Part shown: positions 1 to 12,600 of the stretch, one piece after another | Numbering within the stretch: the stretch's first letter is position 1 | How the letters are laid out: every line of letters begins with the position of its first letter | DNA from: Cardiocondyla obscurior | Taxonomy: Eukaryota > Arthropoda > Insecta > Hymenoptera > Formicidae | NCBI RefSeq assembly: GCF_019399895.1 | Contig: NC_091866.1 | Location: 3,207,501-3,271,500, forward strand | Length of the DNA stretch: 64,000 bases | Reading direction: 5' to 3' | Program-made: the position numbers and the translations under genes | The notes under the pieces: generated by a model | What the model was told of the DNA's origin: nothing | The model's database searches: none | The model's input: only the letters and a program-made list of their open reading frames with translations

Positions 1-325
1 TTCCCGGAGCACAAAGGCACTTCTGTTTGCCGACGCGACATGATAAACCCGAGGAACTTTAGCGTCACAGTCTCTCGACCGGTCGCCTCTGTTTACGAAA
101 TGTAACTGACAGATGCGCGGTCTTCGTTATCGTTCACTATTAATTATGCTAATGATGACGTAAGTCTATGCCGACCGCGTAGCGCCGAAGACCGAATTTT
201 CGCCTAAAAAAAAAAAAAAAAAAAAAAAAAATACTTGAAGCCAAACTCCTAAACCCGTACGTGTACACACAGTACTCGACGTATCGAGGGAAAATGATTC
301 TACTGCTTCGATTGTCTTATCGCAG
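1..325. other. Left-edge intron of crossveinless-2
   Basis: This is non-coding sequence before the first visible cv-2 exon. It ends in a splice acceptor (AG at 324-325), so it is the 3' part of an intron whose start lies outside the window. It holds a 26-base poly(A) run at 206-231. No exon or RNA gene is visible. Confidence 0.7.
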
Positions 326-3300
326 GATGCATACGGAACGGCATTTATCACGCATCGGACACCGAGTGGACGGAGGAGAACAATCCCTGCGTAATATTCA
401 CCTGCAAAGCGGGCGTCATCACCGAATCGAAGCGGCTCTGTTACACGCCCTGCTCCCATCCGAAACCGCCCCCGTCTGGCCAGTGCTGTCCCGTATGCGA
501 AGGTGCGTTACTTACTTTTTCTACCCTTTGCGCGCTTAGACCGTTCCCGTTGCTGTTGCTAATTACCTACGCCAATCTTACAAATATTTCTCACGATCCC
601 CTGAACGCATCTCGCCGCGCAATTAAGACTGGAATGTTCCGCCGATATAACGAGGGGAGAACGATAATGATTGAAAATTACAGCGCCGCTTCTTCCCGAC
701 GAAAGATGAACGAATAACGCAACGTCTTGTAACGTTATCAATTATTATTATTTTTTTTTTATAATAACGTAACTATGCAAATCTAACGTGATGTGTCTAT
801 GATATTTCCTATCGTATGAATAGTACAATTATATTGCTTTTTTTTTAGTCGCGTGTCTCTTCGTGGAGATAAAAAGGGAAGCTCAGTAAACGTGAAACGT
901 TTTGTCGTGTTTGATAGGATGCTTAATAAACGGACAAAAGGTAACGAAAGATGGGTCAGTGAGAACAACGGAGGACCCATGCGTGATCTGCAGATGCAAC
1001 AAGGGACATCTCACCTGCTCGAAGCAAGCCTGCCCGACACTCAACTGCCCTGCCTCGAGAATCGTCGATCAACCCGGAGAATGTTGCCCACATTGTCGCG
1101 GTAAAAGGAGTTATATAACTTTTGTTATTCGAGATAAATATCGTGTGTACGGAAAAAAAATAAAAGTTATCTGTTTTCAAATTCCACAATCACGAAGCAG
1201 TACGTTTAAGACGTAAAAGATTATTTTGTTGCATAATTATTTCGATGCAGGGTAACCAAATTGATAAATTGGAGATTCTTTTACGTAAATAATATTTTTC
1301 CAGTAATTTGCACAAACAATTAAAGTCAGTTTGAATTTATAGGTCATTCTGATCTCTCTTACAATACCAGAAGTATCGCGCGAACCGGTTTCATACGAAT
1401 CTGATTATTTTCCAATGTCGTAATTGCGTAAAAACCAGCCGCACGTAGTATTACGATTGTCATCTAGACGTCCGAGAATACACGCTGCCATTTAACAATG
1501 TTTTACCGCAAACTTTCAAGTTTTGCATCAAAAATATAATGTACAAAAGTTATTGCAACATTTAAAATATATAGTTCCGGAAAAAAAAAAATTATTGCAT
1601 GAAATTAATTATAAAATTTACGGATATATGTATATCGACAATTTTACATATGTTACACAGGTAGCGCAAAATTTTTCTCGCCTCCGAAAGGCGCGTGCAT
1701 GCTTGGGACGCGTTTGTACAGCTCGGGCAGTATGTTTTACCTGGACAACTGCACGCACTGCGTTTGCGATAATTCGGTGATCTCGTGCACAAGATACACT
1801 TGTCCAATACTGGAATGTCCCAGGGAATATCAGGTGACCAAGCCCGGCGAGTGTTGCCCGCAATGCTTGCTCATCGAAGAGAGCAGAGCATCTTGCTCCT
1901 ACAGAGGAATAACCTACAAGGCGAGTATTACGCTTTTATTTCTCATCGTGCAGGATTATTCGTTGAATAATCACGTAAATCACGTGAATTTCGAATACGG
2001 AAATTGAATTTAAATAAATCGACTAAATAGCTGAGAGACTAGAAACCATTCCTGTTTAAACAATAAAGTTTCGTCGTTAAATTATTTCTCAGCACGGTTT
2101 AAATGATCTTTTTTTGTCCTAGGCAGGATGGCGAAGATTGGAAGCTGGATTCCTGCGAGTCATGCATTTGCAAACAAGGAAAAGTACGCTGCGCGATGCC
2201 TCAGTGCCCGCTGATCTTTCCTTGCCCACCAAATTCCAAGTTGGAACATCCAGAGGGTCAATGCTGTCCGCGATGTGTCGAGCGTGAGTTTAACGATACT
2301 TCTTACGTGATTGGTATGCACGTACATATTCTCAAAACGATTAAACTATCGATTATTTCAGGTGATGGAGTTTGCACGGTTTTTGGTGACCCGCATTACC
2401 GTACGTTCGACGGTAAATTCTACAGCTTCAAAGGACCGTGCAGATATCAATTAGTTACCGATTGCGTTTCTCACACGTTTAGCATACGCGTAACTAACGA
2501 CGCTAGGCGAACGAAGTTCTCAGCGTGGACCAAAACCATTGCCGTAAAGGTGTTACAAATTACACGGAGATTTTAACAGAAATATAGAGCCGAGCGAAAA
2601 TGAAGGGAATCTTATTTATGCCCGCGATTATGTTGCAGATCGGCGACTTGAAAGTGAATCTTGGCCAGAAAATGAGAGTGAAAGTGAACGGGAAAAAGGT
2701 GAACGTTCCGTATCGTATCCCTAATCAACTGGACATCAATCGCACAGACGAGAGTGTGCTCGTCAACACTCGGATCGGAGTCAAGGTTCTTTGGGACGGT
2801 ATCAGTTTTCTCGAGGTGTCCGTGCCTTCGTCATACAGAGACCAACTCTGCGGCCTTTGCGGTAATTTTAATTCCCAAATCAAAGACGACTTTACTGTGC
2901 GACAAGGACGAGTGGTGCAGGACCCACAGCAGTTCGGTCAATCCTGGGCTGTGGGTGCCAGCAAAAAAATGTGCCTACGCAACCCGAGATTTGGAAACGC
3001 CACCAGGCAGAGACGCTGCCGAGAAAGAAAAGATCAGCGGTACGGAATCTTATTTTTACTTAATATTATTCTTTTTTTTTTTTGTTTGCACCGTTTATCG
3101 CGACGTTAACAATTTAATATCTCTATGATTGCAGATTGTGTAATCGACTGAAATCGCAGATCTTCTACCCCTGTCACAAGAAAGTGAATCCGGCGATGTA
3201 CTATAAAGCCTGCCTCCAAGATATGTGCGAGTGCCCGACTCAGCACTGCTATTGCGAATCTTTCATGGCGTACGCGCATCAATGCAAGCGACTCGACATC

Positions 3301-3390
3301 CCGCTGCCGCACTGGCGGAAAGCCACGAGGTGTCGAACCGTTTGGGACCAGCCGATAAGTCCGACGAATTTCGCTCGCCGCTTAGATTAA
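326..3390 (+). CDS. cv-2: Crossveinless-2 / BMPER, 3' part (5' end outside window)
   Basis: Secreted, extracellular BMP-binding modulator (Cv-2/BMPER family). The exons are 326-502, 918-1100, 1661-1920, 2127-2283, 2362-2549, 2639-3039 and 3135-3390. All phases match and they give 539 residues plus a partial leading codon. The first four exons each encode a cysteine-rich VWC domain (CCPVC, CCPHC, CCPQC, CCPRC). The next two encode a VWD domain opening with VCTVFGDPHYRTFDG and containing CGLCGNFN. The last exon holds the C8-type DMCECP...HCYCESF segment. GDPH is the site at which vertebrate Cv-2 is cleaved. The acceptor at 1661 was preferred over an in-phase one at 1691 because the extra residues align with the vertebrate KVFDLPFGSC spacer. 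The VWC domain(s) and signal peptide expected upstream lie left of the window. The protein stops soon after the C8 cysteines, so the TIL domain of vertebrate BMPER is absent. The third intron uses a GC donor. Confidence 0.93.
503..917 (+). other. cv-2 intron
   Basis: A GT-AG intron of 415 bases between two VWC exons, with T-rich runs before the acceptor. I see nothing else in it. Confidence 0.8.
1101..1660 (+). other. cv-2 intron
   Basis: A GT-AG intron of 560 bases, AT-rich, with no coding signal on either strand. Confidence 0.75.
1921..2126 (+). other. GC-AG intron of cv-2
   Basis: The preceding exon ends in TACAAG and the intron begins GCGAGT, a non-canonical GC donor in an otherwise good context (AAG then GCGAGT). 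The acceptor is TAGGCAG, ending at 2126. The phase is 0 on both sides, and the join gives SCSYRGITYK-DGEDWKLDSC, which aligns without a gap to vertebrate BMPER (CKFGNKIFQDGEMW). The nearest GT, at 1925, would break the frame with either available acceptor, so the GC donor is the only consistent choice. Confidence 0.82.
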
Positions 3391-4189
3391 TCGTGCACTT
3401 CGTTTACCGCCACGTCCGGTCTCTAAAATCGATTTCGAGAGACACGCAGCGCGAGAACGGCCACATCGGAACTTTGTGCACATTTTACGCATGCATTTAG
3501 AGAATTCATTATATATATTCCATCGCCCTCCCCATTTCCTCGTTCCTATTCGAGACAATAACATTTTAGCGAACAATGACAAAAAAGACACGATGCTGAA
3601 ATGCGGCTTAAATTTATGCGCGTTTACTTCTGTACATAGCCTTGTATCAAAACACGCGCGCGAGACGGTCCAAAAATACTAAGTTCTTTCTGAAATTCGG
3701 GACCGATTTCTCTAATCAAATTTCTCATCGCACGGGATAAAAGCTGCCGATTAAATACTCAATACGCAAATAAGAAAAAAAGAAAAAAAAGAAAAAAAAA
3801 GAAAACCTGGCAGTCTTTTTATTACTCTACGACATATAACGCGAGGGATATAATGCAAAATAAGTATTCATAGATGCTTATTTATTCGCGGAGCAACGTA
3901 ACGCACGCGGCACTCATAAGTCTACCTCTATAATGAGAAACGGCAATAGATTGTTAATGCGATAGAAAATGTTTCGCTGCTCGGGCCGCTAAATGTAGTA
4001 CGAACGATTATACGCATATCGGCCGGCACTCTGTCGGAATATAATCGCGCTCTTGTATCACAATTGACGTATGTAACTGTTAACAATGATGAGGCATAAA
4101 ATAGTTGAAAATTCCCTCCCGACTTTACGAGCCGCCAGCTTACGTCTCCTCTTTGACATTCTTCGCAATGTTATCTTTCTATTCCCAAG
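3391..4189 (+). other. cv-2 3' untranslated/downstream region
   Basis: There is no convincing coding sequence after the cv-2 stop. A variant poly(A) signal ATTAAA lies at 3750-3755, followed by an A-rich stretch (about 3774-3804), so the cv-2 transcript may end near there. This is a guess from the motif alone. The right end (4170-4189) is pyrimidine-rich and serves as the acceptor of the next candidate exon. Confidence 0.4.
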
Positions 4190-4761
4190 AGCTCCTTCTG
4201 TCTGCGAGAGAGCGCGCTGGCCGGACGCGGCGGAGTGCTCGGCGAGAATCTACTAGTCACCACTTCGTATCAATATGCATTAACGGTAAGTTCCTGTGCC
4301 CTCCTCCCCGTCCCCACCCCCCACCCCATGTTAATAACGTCGAATAATGCCTAGGGACGCACTCGAGACGGAGTAGCACTCTCGCAATCATTTTTGAAAG
4401 GGAAAATTTGAAATGTATCAATGATATTTCGTACAATCTTGCGTTTTTGGCTCTCAAGTGTAGTATGACTTAACTCGCGTCAGATAATATGTTTTATTTT
4501 ATTTTATTTTTATATTTTTTCTCAAAACCCTCGTGTACTTTTCGTTACCGCGACACTTAAGCAAAGTTTTAAGTTGATTTCTGAAATTACTTTTTCCACG
4601 TCTGATTATTGTTTTATTCTTATAGCGAATTTTTTCAGTCAGACTCCGACTCAAGTGTCTCTAGTAGCAACTGTTCGTCGACGCGGAACGGCGGCGATTT
4701 CGCGCTCATTCGTACGGAAATCTCTCACGTGGATCACAGCAGCACGAGTACGCAGCTATGA
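4190..4761 (+). CDS. Candidate terminal exon pair of an unidentified gene
   Basis: Two exon-like blocks, 4190-4285 (32 codons) and 4639-4761 (40 codons plus stop), join in phase 0. The intron has an excellent donor (ACG then GTAAGT) and acceptor (GAATTTTTTCAG). The first block reads SSFCLRESALAGRGG then VLGENLLVTTSYQYALT. The second begins SDSDSSVSSSNCSSTRNGGD and ends EISHVDHSSTSTQL then TGA. The serine-rich tail with a terminal S-T-Q-L resembles a class I PDZ ligand (S/T-x-hydrophobic), as in many membrane-protein tails. I do not recognise the family. No upstream exon was found between cv-2 and this pair. If it is real, the rest of the gene would have to lie left of the window, with cv-2 inside its intron, or be missed here. 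It could also be chance. Confidence 0.35.
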
Positions 4762-7700
4762 CGCCCGGAAATATGGATCTCGCACGTGTGTATGTGTTGT
4801 GTATATCTGCGATTTAACGCGAAATCCCGTAGATCCGAGAAGAAGCATTGCGAGTCAGGCTAGAATCGTGCGAATAATCGAAGGAATGGATTTTGTGTCG
4901 CGCATAGTGTATCACAAAGGTATCAAAATCCACAATTAACGGCTAAATTAAAACTTAGCGCGGTTCCATCCTGAATTTTTACATTTTAGATGTAGATTCG
5001 TAATTACGTCGTTACGAATCCATAATGACATGCCTAGTTTTAGAATCGCCCACGCATATGTGGGCCTGCCGAATTATTATCGTTATATGATTAATCAAAA
5101 TTAATGTGGCGCATCGTAATTGACAAAAGAAAAAAAAAACAAAAAAAAATGTACCGTCGTTAATAATGCAATCTCATAATTATCATTGACATTAATTGTA
5201 AACGATGGTTTATGAATTTTAAATGTACTTCGTGTAGAGGCTTATGTACGACTTTGCCCAAAATGAAGGGAACGAGACTCTATCAAACAGTGGGCACGTC
5301 CCGAGTTAAAAAAAAAAAAATAATAAAAACCTCTCGGTATGCTTGAATTCGTGAGGACGACTTTATAATTAACAGCAGATGACGATGTAATGTTTCGGAA
5401 TACCGTGCAGTATTTCGGCCGATGAGCAGGCTCGCGGCATAGCGTGTACGTTGAAAGGCTGATAAGGCGTTTGCTGCTGCTATCGCTATATCTGTCTTTC
5501 AGCGTACATCCCCAATTTAACGCAATCGATTGATTATATGTATATGTATGTAAACATATAAGTATGTATGGTTTCGCGGATCTTTGGATCCACAGATCTG
5601 TAACGCCTGGACCCGCAATCAATATTTTACCCGTGCATTTTTTCGCGAATATCCGATTGAGTTCAGTTGAATGATTCAACGAGTCTAATTGATGAATTTA
5701 TATGTCTGAGATCTTTCAAATTCTCATTTCCCGAGAATCTTTAAACTCGTATTCGTAAACTAATTTTCTAAACGCGCTGGATTTTTTTTTCTTTTTTTTT
5801 TTAATTCTCGGACTTGCAATTTTCACGAATATTATTTTTAAATCCGCGGCTGTAGATCTCAACCTAGATCCCTTGTTTTACAGATCCTTGGATTCAAAAG
5901 CCCGCAGGTTTATCAGACTCTTACATTTTCGTCATGTAGAATTAGGAAGTATCATTTTCCCCTTTCGTCTTCGACGAACAATTTTTTTTATATTATGTCT
6001 ACAACGCATATCTAAGTAGTGTGTAACGTAAACGTTTATATGTACTTTAGTTTTTAGCAAAGCGTTTACAATTGTACATAGAAAGACACGATTATTAACG
6101 ATAAGCGAGCAAGCATATTTTCTAATAATGTGCTACTTGTTGCGAGTTTGTCAATTCTTAATTTTTCTAAGAAAAAAGTCTGCATTGTTACTTACCGATT
6201 AACAGTCGAAGTCGTCTTGATAACGGGCTAGTCTTCAAACTCACAAGACGCTTCACGAAAATCTTGAGAAAAGTTCGCAATAGTCTGTAGAAACGGAAAG
6301 TGTGTAATGTCGGCCGACAATCAAAGACGACAGACGCGAAACAGAAAATTATAGAGCGATATCACTGTAATCGCGAACGGATTCACTTCGACGGTCGATT
6401 CCTCGGCGAGTGTTCGTCCCAGGGATTCGTTACAAATTAAAATATTGTATCCACGACACTGATTAACGCGTTAATTACCGAAAATTACACTCTGATCGAT
6501 GCCGCGATCGATGAACCGTGCGCGCGCGTTCTGATCTCCAAGAAGAATCTAAAAGCAAATGGCCGACCTATTAGTGCTGCCAACTAGCGCAGTTGTGCGC
6601 GAAATTTTAAAGCAACTAAATTTCACAAACGTGCGTGTTAAATTAATTTGCGTCGGATTAACAAATGGATTTTTTTCAAGAGACATTTATAAAACTAGAA
6701 AAAATATCTTATTAAATATCTATGTACAGAAAAGCGCCATCGTATTGTCTGTCTCTTTTATTTTCCTTCTCTTGTTGACTTTCTTTCTTTGTTTAAACCA
6801 CAATTTCTTTCTTTTCTTTTTTTTTTTCTCATAGATATATGCATTATTGCGGCTTAATAGCTATTTTCGTTGATACCTTTTTATAATCTGTAACAAAAAA
6901 AAAAAAAAGTTAGAAAAAGAAGAGAAGTAACAGCCTCCTCCTCACAAATTCCAAATTCTTTTTTGTTAAATACAAAAATAAATTACAGTAACAGATTGCG
7001 CAATTCCGCGCAGAAGTATTTCAAGTCCTCACAGATAAAATAACAATCCTATTTATCGTTTTCTTATCGCAAAGAACGGTCGGGTTTTCATGCCTGTGGA
7101 TATGAAATTGGTACATATCTCATTTTGACGGATGCAGAAATTTTTTTTATTACGTTTCTCAAAGTTATAATATCGTGAGTAAGCGAAAAATTGTATCGTA
7201 ACATCCGAAGACGTGAACAAATGCGGCAAAACGCAGGATGTGCAAAGAGCTAGTATGCCAACTACCACATTGACTTACACAATAATATAATCCGTATATA
7301 ATAGAACAATGTAAATTATAATTAGCAACATACACACTATGAAAGAACGTACGACAATCCTGAAAATTTATTCTTTACTCAAAAAGAAAAATTAAAAAAA
7401 ACTGGAATAAAAAATAGAATACGAGCTTCTTAAATTTTCATTTTTACACATGTATCGGAGAATTCGGCGAGCGACTGTCTTTCTATCCCCCGATTTACAT
7501 TGTAAAAACTTATAGAGATTAAAGAACATGATTATTTTATAATTATAAATCTTCGAAGCGCAGAAGAGTTTTAATATTATCTTTTTACCTTGGCACTTTC
7601 GTAACTTGTTACAATCATATTAATTGCAGCTACGTCATATGAATAATCGAAAGAGCCGCTCGCCGAGTTACCAATATCAGGTGTATAAAAATACAGGAAA

Positions 7701-8894
7701 AGCTTACGTCGGGTTCGTAGATTACATTTACATTAATTATAATTAATTGATTCGCGCATTAATCGATAATAATTATCATGTTATTGACAGTCGCTGCGTT
7801 GGCGCTGGCACGCACATTACAATTATTGATACAAAAAAAAAAGAAAAAGAAACAAAAGGATTAAGAAGGAAATTATCGCACGAACATGTTATCTTTATGT
7901 ACTCGTACTAAGTCTTTCTAAATTTCCTCTGATGATCCTTGGACAAATCGGAGGTGTCTGTAAGAAGATGCGCATCCGAATAATTAGAAACATGCGCGAG
8001 GAAAGCGCTAAGTGGATCAAGGCGCTATCCTTGATCCTTTCGATTGTCAAGTAATACAAATTAATCATTTGCACACAAATGTTTTCTTCTATATATTAAA
8101 AACACGTCTCTCCAGAAAAAGGATTTTCAGAATATAATGATTCACGTCTCGTAAAACGATAAAGTTCATTCAGGCATGATGCAAGAAACTTCATGTAATT
8201 GTAGAGAATTGTGAGTTAATCGCAAGTAGTATTCCTTTATTTTATCTCGCGTAAAACGTTAACATGTCGAATAATATCGCATAGTGTAATATTACATCAG
8301 CGAGGAGTGCGTAAAACTTTATGCGCCAGCAGGCTCATGCTTGTATTGTCGATCCTCCTGGTATAAACACAAAATTGTGTTACACGATTCCTGCTTTTGT
8401 TTTATTCGATGTGGTGATTGCTTCGTTTGTTATTGGCATCAGGCCACGATCGACTCAGCGCACCCTCGGCTCGCATCGTAAAACGTTCCGTCATTATTTA
8501 CTAATACAATGTATACGAGTTTATCGAGCATGATACCTGTAATCGTATCCGCATTTCTATCAAAGAATGGAGAAAAAACTAGAAAAGACACTTCAGACTC
8601 GTGCTTTAGCAATGAATCAAAGAGAAAGGAAAAAGAAAAGCCGTACGTGGCTTGTGTTCGTTTGTATGTGTATGTGTGTGTGTATATATGTGTATTATTA
8701 TACGTTGAATTATACATATATGCGCGTGAGTGTATACGTGTCAATATGAGAGTTGACTTCGACGTAGCACTAATAATAAATTCTTTATCCGTCGTGAGTC
8801 CGGAGAATCTAAGGACCCAGTTCTAACAATTGGCTACTTAAAAAGATTAAACTGACGAGAAGTGCAACATTAACGAAATATCGATAGAAATTTC

Positions 8895-9065
8895 TTAATG
8901 CATAATATATATTATTTATATATATTGTATTTAAATAATATATATTATTTATATTTATATATTTATATATAATATGTCATAATGATTTTGTATATATGTA
9001 TATATGATCATATTCATCCACTCGCCTAATATATATATTTATATATATTTTTTTTTATTATATAT
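8895..9065. repeat. AT-rich low-complexity block
   Basis: Irregular ATATTTAT/TATATA repeats, including short inverted AATAATATATATTATT units. It is a simple-sequence region in the PKC 3' flank. A minus-strand AATAAA lies inside it at 9054-9059. Confidence 0.7.
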
Positions 9066-9526
9066 ACTCTGGAAGGCGACAGTAGAGAAACTACTGAAGT
9101 AAATGCATAGTAATAATATACGCAAAGAACGAAGACAATGATTTTGAAATTTCCCTTTTGCCAAACATATTACATTATTAATTTTCTTTTTATGGAGACC
9201 ATATTTGTTTCTCCACGCGCGTTTCTCCGTTCATTAGCTTTGTCTTTTCTTTGCAACTATTCAGATTCAATCGATGAACCAGCATCTTATGCCGTATTCG
9301 GGTTATTTTTTTTTTTCTTATCTTTTATAGCGTAAATAATATGATAACATACGATTGGTAATCGCTTAGAAATATATCGAAGAACCTCGCGTAAAATTCT
9401 ACTGAGATCGACCGTCTTACCGGCGCGTTCTCGCTCGTTTTTATCATGAAAATGTTATAGCTACAGATTCAAAGATAAGGAAATAGAGCGAGAGAAAGAA
9501 ATTAATAGAGAGCGAAATATAAGGAT

Positions 9527-9528
9527 GT

Positions 9529-9559
<31 letters not shown>

Positions 9560-9592
9560 GGGGAGGGAGAGAGAAAAAGAGAGAGAGAGAAA
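9527..9592. repeat. (GA)n microsatellite in the PKC 3' UTR
   Basis: An interrupted GA/GAGG repeat on the plus strand. On the PKC sense strand it is a CU-rich tract about 80-145 bases after the stop codon, so it is probably transcribed in the 3' UTR. CU tracts can bind PTB-type proteins; no such role is shown here. Confidence 0.75.
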
Positions 9593-9670
9593 GTCCTGAG
9601 TGATAACAAGGAAGATGGATGACGAGGAATGAAGTGAAGAATGGGTATAAGTCTAAGAAAAAATATTTGC

Positions 9671-12600
9671 TTAAACATGTTGCACGAACTCTGGATTGAG
9701 ATACGAGAAACCCATAAATTCTGTCTGGTCCAAATTCATCATAAATAGCTTATCCGTGGGAGTGAGATCTGTCTTTTCCGAGGTGAACTGTTTGTCGAAA
9801 TTACTGACATCTTTACGATGTTGCTGCATAAACAAAAATCAATTATTATAGATATTAAAAAAAAAAATTTAAGCACAACGGAAATACTTACAATTTTTGG
9901 CTTAAAAGGTGGTTGCACTTCGCGATTCTCTATCTTCTCCCAATCAATACGTCGGAAAAATGCGTGACTCCGCACGTCGTCTTCGCCACGCGATCCGCAT
10001 CCCAATCTCTTGCTCGGGTTCTTTGTGAGAAACTGCAATTTTGCACGTAAGTCAGTTAAAACGTTAAATGTTGTGTCGGCCACTGAAAACTTTCAATTTT
10101 AGGCCCCGCCTTAATTGCACAAAAATTTTTTATACTCTCACGAGAAACAAAATAAAAATTAAGTTGGAAAGGTAACATAAGCACATAATCGTACGTACCG
10201 CTTTACAAACTTCTTTGGCTTCTTTAGACAGACTCTTCGGGTAACTGACATTATGGTCCGTAATCGCGGAAAAAAGTTCGTCCTCATCTTCGCCATCGAA
10301 CGGTGGCTGACCTACTAACATCTCGTAGAGTAATACACCGTAAGCCCACCAATCCACGGATTTGCCGTAAGGTTGATACAAGATAATCTGTAGAGAAATG
10401 AGAAACTTTGACAGGTAAGACAATACCAAAATTTCACTTATTGAGCATGATAGAAAAAGCAAAAATGTACACGCGTATACAATGTACGTGCCTCTTGCGA
10501 CATTTAAATTTAATTTATAGTAAAAGTTTTTTAATATAAATATTTTTTTCCAAATAAATTATTTTTTACAAAATTTTCCACAGAAGTTTAATTAATTTCA
10601 AATTAAACGATAGGTAATACTACATTACTTATTTTTGCTTTTAAAACTTAGTTTTATATATAGTATCCGCTATCGTTCAATTTAAAATTAATTATACTTC
10701 AGCGGAAAATTTTAATTTGAGACTTAGCTACTAGAATACGGAACGATGAAATTAGAAAAGTTGTAAGAGAAAATAATTTTCCTGCATGTTTCTATAAAAG
10801 AAAAACTGATTTGAAATTTCATTAAAAAACAATGTGTATCCATCATCGGTATTCTACAACATCTTCATACAAGTTTTACTTAAACATTTACCTCCGGTGC
10901 TATGTAATCAGGCGTACCGCAAAAGGTCTTGGTAGTTTTATCACCGGTAATGCCTTCTTTACACATGCCAAAGTCCGCAATTTTTATGTGACCATCCTGG
11001 TCCAACAAAACATTGTCGAGCTTGAGGTCGCGGTAGACGATGCCGCGCGAGTGTAAATAGAACAAGCCGATCGCAATCTCGGATGAGTAAAATCTGCAAA
11101 AGAAGCGATGCGTAAGACGCAAGGTTGGCATACATTTATTATCAACATCGATCGTGATTCTAGGAACGAGGTGAAACTGCGCTTAGGAACGCGGTAAATG
11201 CGGAATAAAATGATAAAACCGCGACATTACACACATTACGGACATAGTTAAGGAGCAAAAATTAAGGTCACGAAGAGAATGACGATAACGACGAAGCGAA
11301 GCTGCGCCGTGTACGTCTGCTTCGACGAGAGACACATCTCTCGGGTACAATCGGTTTTCATTTCGTATTCGGAACGTGTTCAGAAAGTTCGACAACGTGA
11401 ATCGCTCGAGAGTTCTCGTCCTCGGCGTTCCCATGTCGTCTCTCACGGCGCTTTAATAGAGTTAAGGATATCGATCTGCAAGTTAAAGCGGAGCACGTTC
11501 ATGAACACTAAAATACTCACACTGCCACCGGCTCTTTAAATTTGCCACACTGCTGTATTTGGTACATCAGATCGCCGCCGTTCACGTATTCCATCACGAA
11601 GTACAGGCGATCCTGAAGCAGAAAGCAGAGAGCGGATCTTTGTTAACCACAAGCAAGTGTTTCAGCTAATCTTTCATTGCGCTCCGATTCGTTCGTGTAC
11701 GAGAAAACATATATACTCATTATTCAACATTTCCCATTGTAGGAATTTTAATAGAAAAGTTAACAAGAGTGGATTAATTTATTTTGATAACGTTTGAATC
11801 AAACTTTGAGAAGATAAATAGATAAGAGATTAACGCCTTTAGTAATTTAAAGTAGATTTTCATTTAATAGAATTCTCGTAGTTTAAAATTAAATATATTC
11901 AAAATGTTTTAATGTCTTTCCCTGTTTATAATTTATAATTGCGATAAAGATTTTAAATATATAAAAAAAAAAGAGGATAAAAATAATTATGGTTTAAAAG
12001 TATTATTTATAATTATTTCACCGATTCGAAATTGTATTCAGTCTTAATCTTAAATAAAAAAGTGCATGTAATTCGGAGGAAAAATGCTCTTACCATCGTC
12101 TGAAAACAAGAATGCAATTGCACCAAGAAGGGCGGTTTGTTTGAGAGTGCGAGAACGCGCTTCTCGACCATTGTGCATTCCACATCGTCGTCCTGGATAA
12201 TGATGTCCTTCTTCAAGATTTTGATGGCGTACAATTCGTCAGTGCCCTTCCTCTCCGCCAGCAGGACCTTGAATTAATTGATTTCGTCAAGGTGCAAATA
12301 ATAGCGAGGCGACACAACCCTTTCTTAAAATCATTAAGACTTACTTTACCAAAGCTGCCTTTACCAAGTACCATTAAGAAATTAAAGTCGCTAGCTCGTA
12401 TCAGATCACTCTTGCCCATGTTGTGCGGCACATCCTTATCCTGGGCCGTATGTGTCTTTTTCGTCACCGAAGTTTTCTGAATCAAGTCAACGAAAAAAAG
12501 TAAAAACTCTGATATAAGCCGTGCAAAGATTGAGCAATCGTTATTAAATATATAAAATAATTATCTCGTTATTTTTATCAAAAAACATAATTTAAGAATT

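Larger units (their letters stand above)
4762..9670. other. Intergenic region with the PKC 3' flank
   Basis: This stretch separates plus-strand cv-2 or the candidate exons from the convergent PKC gene. I see no convincing coding exon; open frames here are short and of random composition. A splice-donor-like GTAAGT on the minus strand at 6188-6193 follows CpG-richer sequence (6190-6530) that is closed in the frames I read, so a non-coding first exon of a leftward transcript is possible but unsupported. The PKC 3' UTR must occupy the right end. AATAAA occurs on the minus strand at 9054-9059, about 610 bases past the PKC stop. Confidence 0.5.

Noticed and set aside
1691..1920. Alternative acceptor for the third visible cv-2 exon
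   Set aside because: It is in phase and plausible, but it would delete residues that align with the vertebrate spacer before the VWC domain, so 1661 is preferred.
5242..5679. 145-codon minus-strand open frame
   Set aside because: It has random-looking composition including a translated homopolymer (FFFFF), with no family match.
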